From contig JADJXV010000007.1 of NCBI GenBank assembly GCA_016720145.1, positions 1 to 64,000 on the forward strand: a stretch of DNA of 64,000 bases, written 5' to 3'. Every line of letters starts with the position of its first letter. Within the stretch, counting starts at the first letter, position 1. This DNA comes from Ignavibacteria bacterium (GTDB lineage: Bacteria > Bacteroidota > Ignavibacteria > Kapaibacteriales > UBA961). The notes under the pieces were generated by a model. It was not told the DNA's origin and did not search any database. It worked only from the letters and a program-made list of their open reading frames with translations. Of the stretch, positions 54,775 to 64,000 are shown piece after piece. Both the position numbers and the translations under genes were made by a program.

Positions 54775-56139
54775 ATGTTATTTCCCTCCCTAATTGGTCA
54801 TTCCGCTGAATTATTTAGAATTATCTGTAAATCTCCGCAGCCTGCGGACTCTATCGCAGGAGAGTATTTCCGTTCGCACAAGTATATCGGTAGCAAGGAA
54901 CGAAAATTTATCAGCGAGACTGTCTTTGCAGCGCTAAGAATGAAGTCTTTGGCAGAGTACTGCGCGCATTGCGCGGAACCAAAATTGACACTTGAGTTTG
55001 AAATCAAGACCATTCTTACGACATGTCTATTGGGTGAACGTATGGGAGTATATTCACCACAAAAATTCCTGCATCCGAGCTTCGTTCAGGGAGATATTCC
55101 GATGCCAACTATCACGGATTTATGCATCGAAACACTTCAAGTAAAATGTGAATTAACGCCAATTGAAGCACTTCAATGGATACAAGAGACAGAATCACTT
55201 TGGTTAGTACTAAAAAATGAAAATAGTTGGATATTCAACTGTTTACCTGATTGGATATCAGATGCACTCGAGCCGTACTCAGAAAATATAGCACGTGCTT
55301 TACTCCCGAGCGCGGATGTAGGTCTGAGGGTAAATTCACGGGCAATTTCCAGAGAACAAGCTCTCCATGAATTGGCTAGAATAGGAATTGCAGCTACTCC
55401 AAGCTTGCTTGCTCCGGATGGAATTGTCCTCCATAATCGAGTACAGCTATCGCAAGTGGATTTGTATAAGTCTGGAGCAATTGAGGTGCAGGATATTGGG
55501 AGTCAGCTCATTGCGTATGCGGTAGCGCCGGAGGAACATTGGACACTGCTCGATGCGTGTGCCGGAGCGGGCGGCAAATCACTTCATCTGGCAGCATTGC
55601 AGAATGATTTGGGTGAAATCATTGGTACAGATGTGGAATACAAACGTTTGAAAGAATTAGACTTCCGTGCGCACAGGGCGGGATTGCATTCAGTACGAAC
55701 AGTGCTTCTTACACTTAAAAACAGTAAACCACTCGAGAAACTAATCGGGAAATGTGATGCTGTCTTGGTAGATGCTCCATGTTCGGGTATGGGTACAGCG
55801 AGACGTATGCCGATGGTAAAGTGGAGACTTACACCTCAATTAGTCGAAAAACTTGCTCGTAAGCAACGTGAAATTCTTACTGAAAAGTCCAAATTTGTTC
55901 GCAAAGGAGGTGTGCTCATCTACGCGACTTGCTCACTCTTTCCTCAAGAGAATCAACAGGTTACAGATGATTTTTTAACTACTAATCCACAATTTGAGGC
56001 AGAACCCTTAGCACCTGTGTTTGAGAAATTCGGTATTAGTGTACTAGGGCTCGGTGCGAATGATTATTATTGCACACTTAATCCCTATCATCATGGTACG
56101 GATGGATTTTTTATGGCAAGGATGCGGAGAGTTGAATAG
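54775..56139 (+). CDS. rsmB: 16S rRNA m5C methyltransferase (RsmB/Sun family)
   Basis: 454 residues. An N-terminal NusB-like helical domain (about 10-150) is followed by an RNA-binding part with VGLRVNSRAISREQALHEL. The SAM domain has LDACAGAGGKSLHLAAL. The two catalytic cysteines are in VDAPCSGMGTARRMP and YATCSLFPQEN. It methylates a cytosine in 16S rRNA; RsmB (C967) is the best family match. Ends 47 bases before the convergent outer-membrane gene. Confidence 0.92.
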   Translation: MLFPSLIGHSAELFRIICKSPQPADSIAGEYFRSHKYIGSKERKFISETVFAALRMKSLAEYCAHCAEPKLTLEFEIKTILTTCLLGERMGVYSPQKFLHPSFVQGDIPMPTITDLCIETLQVKCELTPIEALQWIQETESLWLVLKNENSWIFNCLPDWISDALEPYSENIARALLPSADVGLRVNSRAISREQALHELARIGIAATPSLLAPDGIVLHNRVQLSQVDLYKSGAIEVQDIGSQLIAYAVAPEEHWTLLDACAGAGGKSLHLAALQNDLGEIIGTDVEYKRLKELDFRAHRAGLHSVRTVLLTLKNSKPLEKLIGKCDAVLVDAPCSGMGTARRMPMVKWRLTPQLVEKLARKQREILTEKSKFVRKGGVLIYATCSLFPQENQQVTDDFLTTNPQFEAEPLAPVFEKFGISVLGLGANDYYCTLNPYHHGTDGFFMARMRRVE

Positions 56140-56186
56140 AAGAAGCGGTGAAAGAGAGTCGAATTAATCCTTATGAATGTAGAGAG

Positions 56187-57431
56187 TTAATCTCTTGGGA
56201 ATGGCTTGAACCAAATCTCACCTATGCTGATGGTCACGCTAAAGCGACCGAAAAGCTCTTGAACGAGTCCGTTGGTTGTTGTTCCTCTAGTACCTGCAAG
56301 AGCTGCACCGTCAAGCATTGCACCGTTGCCGAGGGGAATTTGCATGCCAAATGAACCATAGTATTCGTTGATAGGAGTGCCATTGACATTGTAATATAAT
56401 TGTTGATATCCGCCACCGAGCGAGAAAGCAATTTTATCGCCGAATGCAGTACCGGGAGCAAAATTAGCAACCCGAGAAATTCCAAAACTTGTGCGTAATG
56501 TAGAGCGGAAGGTCTCACGACCGCTTCGATAGCTAAAAGATGAAAAATCTTGAAGTTCTACATCGGCAGCAAATAAAAATTTTCCTGATTGGTACGACGC
56601 ACCCAAGCCAAATGAACTCGGCATTGCCGTCGAAAATTCACTCGTAAATGTCGTATCACTTGAAAGTTCGCTCGTGCCGATGGTACTATACCGGAGTTCC
56701 TTCGTTCCACTTAATTCCGAATATACACTACCGGCTGCGCCAAGTGTAAAATTCTGAATCGGTGAATACATCCACCCCAATTTGAGACCATAGCCACGAA
56801 AATCGGCATTTGCTTGATTAATGGAACTGTATGCTTCTGAAGAATATAAGAGAGTCTGAACTACCGAACTAACCGTACCGAAAAGTGCAAGACCACTCAT
56901 ACCAAATGAAAGATTATCGGTGAGGCGCACCGAACCTCCAAAATAACCTGCCGTTATTCCACCTTTTCCGGTGGCATCAATTTCCCCGTTTATTGTTCTG
57001 CCATCTCCAGTAGTAATCGTCGTGGGTGTCGTCAGTGAATAATTCACTGAACTAAATGGATAGAATCCCATACTTGCACCGATGCCGAGGGCTGTATCGA
57101 TTGAAAATAGAGCAGCCATTCCTTCGAGTTTGCCATTGTTTTGCGAAGAAGTAGTTTGACCGTTCGATATCGATTGTTGATTGAATCTAAACCCACCTTG
57201 AATACGCGTAGATTTGACGGCTCCCCAAGCTGCCGGATTCGCAAGATTGACTGTATAATCAGACCACACTGCAATCTGCGTACCTGCAAGACCTTCATAG
57301 CTTGCCCCTAAGGTGTGCCGAAGGTCGCCAATACCAAAGATTGAGTAATTAGATCCGCCTTGAGCGTGTAATTCATGCGCAAAAGTAATACCCAATGTGA
57401 AAGCAATAGCAAGAAGCAAGTAATGTTTCAT
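56187..57431 (-). CDS. Outer-membrane beta-barrel protein
   Basis: 414 residues with signal peptide (MKHYLLLAIAFTLGITFAHELHAQ). YSIFGIGDLRHTLGASYEGLAGTQIAVWSDYTVNLANPAAWGAV is the start typical of Bacteroidetes/Chlorobi membrane porins of the FadL/PorV-like kind, followed by many amphipathic strands and a C-terminal EIWFKPFPRD. Starts 13 bases after the stop of the lipoprotein gene on the same strand, so the two form one unit. Confidence 0.75.
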   Translation of the reverse strand: MKHYLLLAIAFTLGITFAHELHAQGGSNYSIFGIGDLRHTLGASYEGLAGTQIAVWSDYTVNLANPAAWGAVKSTRIQGGFRFNQQSISNGQTTSSQNNGKLEGMAALFSIDTALGIGASMGFYPFSSVNYSLTTPTTITTGDGRTINGEIDATGKGGITAGYFGGSVRLTDNLSFGMSGLALFGTVSSVVQTLLYSSEAYSSINQANADFRGYGLKLGWMYSPIQNFTLGAAGSVYSELSGTKELRYSTIGTSELSSDTTFTSEFSTAMPSSFGLGASYQSGKFLFAADVELQDFSSFSYRSGRETFRSTLRTSFGISRVANFAPGTAFGDKIAFSLGGGYQQLYYNVNGTPINEYYGSFGMQIPLGNGAMLDGAALAGTRGTTTNGLVQELFGRFSVTISIGEIWFKPFPRD

Positions 57432-57443
57432 AAAAGTTCTTGG

Positions 57444-58721
57444 TTAAAATTTGGGGCGAGTAGAATAGACGACTGTCAGGCGTGGACGCTTGGTTTTGTC
57501 GGGTTCTTGAGGTCCAAAAAACACCATCTTATCCAACCGTACATAATACTGACCCGGTTGTGTTTGGATAGTAATAGTACCAGTACCATTCCTGCGAATC
57601 ATACCTTCAACGGCAGAATTCAAGGTCGGAAAGAAAAATTCATTGGTGAATTTACCGGATGCATCTTTCAAACGAGAGCCGTAATAGCTACGCAAAAGAT
57701 TATTGGCACTTGTGTCGATAAAATCAGCATAGATTACCGAATCCATGCCGCTAGTACCATTTTCAGAACGTGACGGATCGAATGTAAGTGTGAGTCCTGC
57801 TAAGTGTATAGCTACACCTTTCGGTATTGAACTCACATCAAAGCTGATGGTAGATTTCGTTTGGACTGTCGCTTGAATTGTAATCGATTTGTCTGGGATT
57901 CCTTGTGTAGGAGGCACTATAAATGTACCGTCATAGCCGGAAATGAACGAAACCACTGTTTGGATTGTGTCGGTAAGTGTTTTTTTATAAACGACTTGTA
58001 AGGTAGCAAATTGAGAAGTATTCGAGCCGCCGACTGCACCGGAACTGAAACGTCTAATGACAGCCGAGCTTGGATCGGAAATAAAAGCAATCCCGTAGTT
58101 AAGTGTATCTGATCCATATTGATTCCGCAAATTTATCCACTCAATAATTTGTTCTTTGTCAAAATCGAGAATAATATTGCCAACGGAGTCTTTTAAGTCA
58201 ATTTTGCCTGAATATGTGGCAAGTGGCTTGGTATCAAAATATTCTATCGAAGGAGTGATTGAGTCCAGAGTCGCCTGCGGACTCCATAATTTCTTAACTT
58301 TTACAACCGAAAATGACAGCTGATTTGAAGTTGTATCTCCGAAAGCGTAGAGTGGATTAGTCGGTGATATAAATAGCTTTGCAGTGATAATATGATCAGC
58401 CGTAATCGTTGGAATCGAGTCCTGTGTGGATAATCGTGAAAGGGTAATCGCTTCCAATGTAGGAGTTCGACCTAAATAAACTACACCAAATCCGGACAAT
58501 GAGCGGCTTTGTGTAATAGGGCTAGACGACAGGACTAGTGGAAGCGAATCGGTCGTAATCACGGATGTCAATTGCAAAGTATCCGGTGGAAATGTGTTTC
58601 CGACTACACTCAGTTTTTCATTACATCCCGAGAGAACGAATTGAGATACAATGAAAAGAAGTGTACCCCAAAAGAAGGAAGCAGATTTGATTGATTTGGA
58701 ATTGAATGAAAGGAGAGCCAT
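57444..58721 (-). CDS. Lipoprotein, DUF4270/DNRLRE-like
   Basis: 425 residues from the ATG at 58721, which puts the signal (SFFWGTLLFIVSQFVLSGC, lipobox LSGC) near the N-terminus; an in-frame ATG 14 codons earlier is less likely. The mature start CNEKLSVVGNTFPPDTL and the end KTKRPRLTVVYSTRPKF match the DUF4270 or DNRLRE-type surface lipoproteins of Bacteroidetes. Paired with the beta-barrel gene downstream. Confidence 0.65.
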   Translation of the reverse strand: MALLSFNSKSIKSASFFWGTLLFIVSQFVLSGCNEKLSVVGNTFPPDTLQLTSVITTDSLPLVLSSSPITQSRSLSGFGVVYLGRTPTLEAITLSRLSTQDSIPTITADHIITAKLFISPTNPLYAFGDTTSNQLSFSVVKVKKLWSPQATLDSITPSIEYFDTKPLATYSGKIDLKDSVGNIILDFDKEQIIEWINLRNQYGSDTLNYGIAFISDPSSAVIRRFSSGAVGGSNTSQFATLQVVYKKTLTDTIQTVVSFISGYDGTFIVPPTQGIPDKSITIQATVQTKSTISFDVSSIPKGVAIHLAGLTLTFDPSRSENGTSGMDSVIYADFIDTSANNLLRSYYGSRLKDASGKFTNEFFFPTLNSAVEGMIRRNGTGTITIQTQPGQYYVRLDKMVFFGPQEPDKTKRPRLTVVYSTRPKF

Positions 58722-58942
58722 AAAATATTCGAAGGAAAGTAGCGCGGTGATGAGTACCACCAATCCAAATAGTATTACTATATAAGCGCGGATTGAGATA
58801 CAAATAAGTACATAGATTTAATTACGTTAAATGAATTTGCTATAAATAAATCTGATTAATGAATTTGCAAAAAATCACACGATATCGTGCAAATACAGAG
58901 AATTACAAATAATTAAAATGACAATTGAATGGGAAAGTAAGT

Positions 58943-60415
58943 CTATTTAATTAACGAGCGATACAGATCACTATACTGTCGCGCAGAGCGCCCCCACGAC
59001 AAATCTTCGTTCATACCATTTTGTACAACCACATCCCATACTTCTGTTTGGGAATACATAGCAATTGCTCGTCGAATTGCTCCCAACATTTCCTCAGAAT
59101 CAAACTTTTGAAATACAAATCCATTGCCCGATCCTGTTGCAGGAGAGAATTCTCGGACTGTATCAGCGAGACCACCAGTCGAGCGGACAATTGGAACCGT
59201 ACCATAGACTAAAGAATATTGCTGATTCAAGCCACATGGCTCGTAGAGTGATGGCATCATAAACATATCTGCACCTGCTTCGATAAGGTGAGCAAGCTCA
59301 TCATCAAAGCCGATTTTCACCGACGCTTTATCGGGATATCGTGCTGCTATTTCTTTTAATCCTGATTCGAGGGCAGGGTCGCCTTCTCCCAAAAGGACAA
59401 ATTGTAAATTTTCAGCGAATAATTGATCCGCCACTTCTAATATAAGTTTGATACCTTTTTGTTCGTTTAGGCGTGAAATCATACCAATAAGCGGTGTATT
59501 CGAGCGCATCGGAAGGCGGAATCGGTGTAATAGAGCTTCTTTGCTATAGACTTTATCACTTACAGATGTTTTGTCGTAATTTTTTGCGATAAGCGGGTCA
59601 ATTTTGGGATTCCAAGTAAGCATATCTACACCGTCAAGAATACCGAGCATTTTATCGGAGCGCTCTTTGAGTACAGCTATTAGACCATTGCTTGATTGTT
59701 TGTTCTTAAGTATTTCCGCACAGTACGTTGGGCTCACGGTGGTAATTCGGTCTGAATAAGCTATCCCAGCTTTCATGAAGTTTAAACGGTCATTATGGGT
59801 TATCGTAGGAAGTACATTCTCCGACATTCTCGTTTTTGAGATACTGTCTGAAGGGAAGCTTCCCTGATTCCCAAAATTATGAATAGTGTAAATAATCTTC
59901 GCTTTCTTGAATTCCTGGGCATATTCAGTACGGGCAAATGCAGGAACTAGCCCTGTCTGCCAATCATTACAATGAATAATATCAGGATACCATCCCAAGA
60001 GAATACATGTTTCCAACACCGTACGGTTGAAGAATATAAAACGTTCATCATTGTCGGGATAATCGATGCCGGTGAGGGGGTCGCTGTAAAACCCTTTTTT
60101 AGCTTCGAAATAATTTTGATTGGTAGTGATATACGCCTGTACTTTCGAGCGGGGATTGTTCACTGACGAAGATTTTACTGTCGCGAGCCATTCTGTATCT
60201 CCTACAGGAATTGGAAAATCGCGCAAACGATTAATCTCGTGGATGCGGTTTTTCCGCTCGCTAATGCTACCGTATTTCGGCATCATTACCCGTATATCAT
60301 GACCGAGCTCTCTGAGCGCAAGTGGTAATGAATACGAGACATCGGCTAACCCGCCGGTTTTTGCAAAGGGATATATTTCACTCGAAACGAAGAGAATACT
60401 TAGCGGTTTTGCCAT
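58943..60415 (-). CDS. glgA: Glycogen (starch) synthase
   Basis: 490 residues, GT5 family. KTGGL at 19-23 (ADP-glucose binding) in SSEIYPFAKTGGLADVSYSLP; FNRTVLET, HCNDWQTGLVPAF, IYTIHNFGNQG, LDGVDMLTWNP, MISRLNEQKG and MPSLYEPCGLNQQYSLVYGTVPIVRSTGGLADTV with the catalytic Glu. Extends alpha-1,4-glucan from ADP-glucose. No other glg gene here. A -7-like TATTTTTG lies at the complement of 60460-60467. Confidence 0.95.
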   Translation of the reverse strand: MAKPLSILFVSSEIYPFAKTGGLADVSYSLPLALRELGHDIRVMMPKYGSISERKNRIHEINRLRDFPIPVGDTEWLATVKSSSVNNPRSKVQAYITTNQNYFEAKKGFYSDPLTGIDYPDNDERFIFFNRTVLETCILLGWYPDIIHCNDWQTGLVPAFARTEYAQEFKKAKIIYTIHNFGNQGSFPSDSISKTRMSENVLPTITHNDRLNFMKAGIAYSDRITTVSPTYCAEILKNKQSSNGLIAVLKERSDKMLGILDGVDMLTWNPKIDPLIAKNYDKTSVSDKVYSKEALLHRFRLPMRSNTPLIGMISRLNEQKGIKLILEVADQLFAENLQFVLLGEGDPALESGLKEIAARYPDKASVKIGFDDELAHLIEAGADMFMMPSLYEPCGLNQQYSLVYGTVPIVRSTGGLADTVREFSPATGSGNGFVFQKFDSEEMLGAIRRAIAMYSQTEVWDVVVQNGMNEDLSWGRSARQYSDLYRSLIK

Positions 60416-60577
60416 TGTGCCTTAGGGTGGAGAAGTCCATGAATTCTGCCATAATTATGCAAAAATAGTGATTTTAGGCCGAACACGAAAGCATCCCCCG
60501 ATAATTTACCGTTATTAGTAATTGTCACTTCGTTTATTGAGCCATTCGTAATCTATATAGTTTCAACCAATCCTTCG

Positions 60578-60652
60578 AATTTCGATTTCAATTTCGATTT
60601 CAATTTCAATTACTTAAATAGTCGATATTTAAGTAATTAAATAGTAATTTTG
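60578..60652 (+). promoter_or_regulatory. Regulatory region of the kinase-regulator pair
   Basis: A direct repeat of ATTTCGATTTCA (60578-60605 region) is followed by an inverted repeat AATTACTTAAAT (60608-60619) and ATTTAAGTAATT (60627-60638), perfect over 12 bp with a 7-base spacer, then the -7-like TAATTTTG at 60645-60652. The inverted repeat sits where a -33 would be expected and no TTG is there, which suggests activator-dependent transcription. The rest of 60416-60734 holds no gene. Confidence 0.5.
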
Positions 60653-60734
60653 CGCCAAGAAACATGCTCGGTATGTCTTGCTGTTTCAGCATTTCCTCCC
60701 CAAAGCCAACTTTATCAACCACAATATTTATCAA

Positions 60735-63057
60735 ATGGATACTGCTTCTAAAGAAGTAAATAGCCCGCGTGACAGCGATGAAAGCTATGGCGACACATCA
60801 TTACTATCACCTGAGTGTACCGTTATTATTTCGGACGGAATAATTATTCAGGCAAACGATGCAGCTTGGAATATCCTAGGTGCTACCTCCGAAAAACGGG
60901 CTCATCGGAAAGAATATTACACGTTTCATTCATCCTGATAATCAACACTATTTATTCGAATGCATCAATTTCTGTCTCGAACGGGGGGAAAATACTCCTA
61001 CTACAAGAGAAAAACTTCTACGGTTGGATGGTTCTGAATTTGTAGCAGATGTGTCTGGGAAGATTCTCATGCATGAGAAGAAAATTTCTATGAAATTGGT
61101 GTTTCAGGATGTTTCCGAAGCTAAACGTTCAACGGAAGCACTAGAGAATTCAGAAGATCTATTTAGACAAGTATGGGAAAACTCGCGAGATGGAATGAGA
61201 CTTGTAAATACCGACGGTATAATTCTCAGAGCTAATAATGCCTACTGTGAAATGATGGGTAAATCTGAAGATGAAATTGTAGGGAAATTATATACGAGTG
61301 TGTATGGAGTGCAGGAACAGCCCGAACTCTTCACAAAATTCCGTCAGCGCATTACTACGCGTTCGATAGTAACCTACTATGAGAAGAAACTACATTTATG
61401 GGATGGACGAGTGTTATGGCTTGAACTATCTAACTCGTATGTAGATAATACAGATAAAAACAACCCCTTCTTGCTGAGTATTATACGCGATATTACCCCA
61501 CGCAAAACTTCAGAAGAGCAGCTCCTCCACCGACTCGAACAAATTCAAATCATCGCTTACTTGAGCGAAGCGGTCAACTCTGTCAAGAATTTAGAGGAAA
61601 TATACGATGTGGCTCTGCACGCATTAAAAAAATCAATCAAAGCAGATATGTCGTCGATTTTACTCTTTGACTCTGAAGGTGTTATGCAATTCGTTGATTC
61701 GGTAGGACTCTCTAAAGAATATCAACTGCACGCCGCCGGACATTCACCATGGAAACAATCTCAGCAAAATGTATATCCGTTACTTGTCTCGGATGTGACG
61801 AATGAGCCCTCGCTCACAGAACTGTTACCTGCGTTGCAACAAGAAGGAATTCATGCTTTAGGATTCATACCGCTCGTCTATCAGGATAGACTTATTGGTA
61901 AATTTATGGTCTATTTCAAAGAACGCCATGAATTTACCGATGATGAAATACAACTTTCGCTTACCATCGCTCGCCATGTCGCCTATGCGATCGGTCAGAA
62001 ACAATCCAAGCTGGCACTACAGAAAAGTGAATCTAATTTCTTGAAAAGTTATGAATTGCTCAAATCCATTCTCGAGAGTCCGAAAGGAATGATAATTTTC
62101 TCGCTTGATACAGAATATAACTATCTCGCCTATACCAAGTCCCACAAAACAACTATGAAGAATATTTGGGGAAAAGAAATCAAAATAGGTATGAATATGC
62201 TTGATTTGATTGCTGATACATCAGTAAGAGCAAAAGCTAAAATCAATTATGACAAAGCATTGAGAGGCGAACAGTTACTTTTCATAGAAGAATTAGATAA
62301 TGAAACCAATACACGTACTTTTTGGGAAAACAGGTATTCTCCGATCATCACAGAGAATAATTCTATAATTGGACTGACGGTATTCGTGTCTGATGTTACC
62401 GAACGTAAAACCGCCGAGGAGCAGATCCGCAATGCGCTCCGCGAAAAGGAAGCATTACTCAAGGAAATTCACCACCGCGTGAAAAACAACATGCAGATCA
62501 TATCGAGCTTACTTCATTTACAGGCGCAATTTGTGCCCGATAAGCAGCTTGCCGAGGCATTGGTTGAAAGTCAGAATCGTGTAAAATCTATGTCTTTAGT
62601 GCATGAACAACTCTATCAGACAGATATGTTTTATTCGGTCAATATTGGTGAATATATGAGGCAGCTCAGTGCTCGGCTCTTAGGCTCAATTGGGAAGATC
62701 CAGCAGGGTGTCTTATTCGAATTTCTCAACGATGAGCAACCTGTGTTCGTGAATTTGGACACCGCCATTCCTCTCGGACTCATTGTCAATGAATTAGTCA
62801 CCAATTCTTTAAAATATGCATTTTCCGACCGCTCTCACGGTAAAATTACAATTTCAATTCACAAGATAGCTGATACAGAGTATGAACTTAGCGTTCAAGA
62901 CGATGGTATTGGTATTCCCGATTGGCTTGATATAACAAAGGCAGAAACTCTCGGTCTTCAGATAGTACAAACTCTTTCGGAGCAACTCGGTGGTACGTTT
63001 AGTCACCCTGCAAGTACCGAGGGGTCTCACTTTGTCGTTTCTTTTATTCCGAGGTAA
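60735..63057 (+). pseudogene. Multi-PAS/GAF histidine kinase, one frameshift near the N-terminus
   Basis: The ATG at 60735 starts MDTASKEVNSPRDSDESYG and the first PAS (TVIISDGIIIQANDAAWNILGATSE). Frame is lost at the A run 60892-60896; four A in place of five continue as LIGKNITRFIHPDNQHYLFECINF. The intact part has PAS (VWENSRDGMRLVNTDG), GAF (about 225-375 of the 3' frame), another PAS (ILESPKGMIIFSLDTEYN) and a HisKA_2 kinase core (EIHHRVKNNMQIISSLLHLQAQ, phospho-His) with HATPase (IVNELVTNSLKYAF, DDGIGIP). Translation from the internal ATG 60880 would still give an active-looking kinase. Five bases before the response-regulator gene at 63063. Confidence 0.85.
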
Positions 63058-63062
63058 AACTC

Positions 63063-64000
63063 ATGTCAACCGATCCCAAAAAAATCGTAATTATTGCTGA
63101 TAATTCTATAGATATCAATTACCTGCAACAAATTCTCGTTCGATTGAATTACGAAATCGTAGCGCATATCAATCATGCACTTGATGTCATGCAATTTGAT
63201 GAAATGTATGCACCGGATATTGTTTTAATTGATATAGGGCTACTCGGAGCGCTTGAGGCATTAGAAGCTGCAAGGATATTATATCAGGAGCATGATATCC
63301 CGGTTGTATTTATTGCTACCAAATCAGACCGCATTACGCTAGATCGCATCGATAATGACCATCCGAATGTATATGTTTTTAAGCCGTTTGATGATCGTGA
63401 AATTCAATCGATAGTGGAATTGACCGCTTTTCGTCACAAAGCCAATCGTGAGCTATCAGAAAGTAGAGAATGGCTGGCTACTACTTTGCATAGCATTGGA
63501 GATGCTGTAATTGCAACAGATATAAAGGGTTGTGTGAAATTTATGAACCCGGTAGCAGAGGAGCTCACGGGGTGGAATCATCAAGATGCTCTCGGAATCC
63601 CGTTGTCAGAAGTATTTATAATTGTCAATGAGACAACTCGCGATATCATCCAAAATCCTGTGGAAATTGTACTGCGAGAGGGACGTGTTATCGGTCTGGC
63701 CAAAAAAACAATTTTGTTATCCAAAAACAGCACAGAGTATGTCATTGATGATGCAGCTGCACCAATTCTCGACCCCAAAGGTATAATCAAAGGCGTGGTG
63801 TTTACATTCCGAGATATTTCGGAAAAGAGTAGAATCGAAGCATTAGTAGCATCGAGCGAACGTCGATTCCGCGCTCTTATTGAAAATAGCTCTGATATGG
63901 TTTCGTTGGTTGATGCTACCGGAAATGTGAAATACGTTTCACCATCGACTGAACGAATATCGGGCTTTACTATCGAAGAATATAAAGAAAAGAAAGGTTT
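63063..64000 (+). CDS. Response regulator-PAS protein with altered receiver, cut by window edge
   Basis: At least 312 residues, open to the edge. Receiver domain (about 1-120) with phospho-Asp in IVLIDIGL and Lys in FKPFDD. The acidic pocket reads IIADNS, with Ala where its paralogue has Glu, and the switch Thr is shifted (FIATK instead of FITAN). Then PAS (REWLATTLHSIGDAVIATD to GVVFTFRDISE) and a second PAS (RRFRALIENSSDMVSLVDATG). It follows the kinase by five bases and is clearly paralogous to the gene at 1-1447, sharing WLATTL.SIGDAVIATD..GCVKFMNP. Output domain beyond the edge. Confidence 0.88.
   Translation, partial: MSTDPKKIVIIADNSIDINYLQQILVRLNYEIVAHINHALDVMQFDEMYAPDIVLIDIGLLGALEALEAARILYQEHDIPVVFIATKSDRITLDRIDNDHPNVYVFKPFDDREIQSIVELTAFRHKANRELSESREWLATTLHSIGDAVIATDIKGCVKFMNPVAEELTGWNHQDALGIPLSEVFIIVNETTRDIIQNPVEIVLREGRVIGLAKKTILLSKNSTEYVIDDAAAPILDPKGIIKGVVFTFRDISEKSRIEALVASSERRFRALIENSSDMVSLVDATGNVKYVSPSTERISGFTIEEYKEKKG

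Noticed and set aside
56148..56354. 68-codon plus-strand frame after rsmB
   Set aside because: It is antisense to the outer-membrane protein, which has a signal peptide and a full barrel pattern.

Overview
The window looks like a chromosomal segment of an FCB-group (Bacteroidetes/Chlorobi-side) bacterium, possibly a Kapabacteria/Ignavibacteria-like lineage. The phylum-level call rests on three things seen here. Several exported proteins end in type IX secretion (T9SS)-like C-terminal sorting domains (5397-6329, the 20.2-21.6 kb pseudogene, 49898-52699). Promoters have the Bacteroidetes form TTG-N19/20-TAnnTTTG, for example before tRNA-Gln, the antitoxin/tsaD pair and arsR. Many lipoproteins and outer-membrane-type proteins are present, and kdsA implies LPS. 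The genus cannot be read from the sequence.

Layout. 0-3 kb: a response regulator-PAS gene cut by the left edge, a small AraC-type protein and two AT-rich gene-poor gaps. 3-10.7 kb: purT, a lipoprotein and a T9SS cargo that share a duplicated 5' leader, a TPR-LuxR regulator, a 14-unit array of about 51 bp repeats, and a frameshifted NlpC/P60 peptidase. 10.8-18.9 kb: a peptide-binding lipoprotein, a broken antitoxin, tsaD, a 602 bp inverted-repeat-bounded element carrying a four-helix-bundle gene, rlmD, a cell-wall amidase and initiator tRNA. 18.9-26.5 kb: a decayed belt with a WD40/T9SS pseudogene, a frameshifted PD40 protein, a broken aminopeptidase P and an IS110-family remnant. 26.9-37.4 kb: kdsA with a penicillin-acylase-family protein and an SRPBCC protein, then exported or unknown small proteins separated by a dispersed palindrome. 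37.5-39.4 kb: arsR and arsM, separated by and followed by hairpin-rich repeats. 39.4-47.6 kb: mscS, HAD phosphatases, tpiA, an oligopeptide permease subunit, an MqnA-like protein, rplY, prs and tRNA-Gln. 47.6-60.4 kb: a flippase, a methyltransferase, a 933-residue glycine-rich T9SS cargo, a ROK protein, rsmB, envelope proteins and glgA. 60.4-64 kb: a multi-PAS histidine kinase followed by a response regulator-PAS gene paralogous to the one at the left edge.

How the genes work together. Core functions are intact: purines (purT, prs), translation (tsaD, rlmD, rsmB, rplY, two tRNAs), glycolysis and glycogen (tpiA, glgA) and envelope (kdsA, amidase, flippase). Disruptions fall in accessory genes. 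At least six are single-base differences in short homopolymers, so the choice between genuine decay and consensus error matters and should be settled from reads. The strongest candidates for undescribed biology are the duplicated leader at 5.2/6.4 kb, the four-helix-bundle element at 14.4-14.96 kb and the repeat array at 8.9-9.6 kb.
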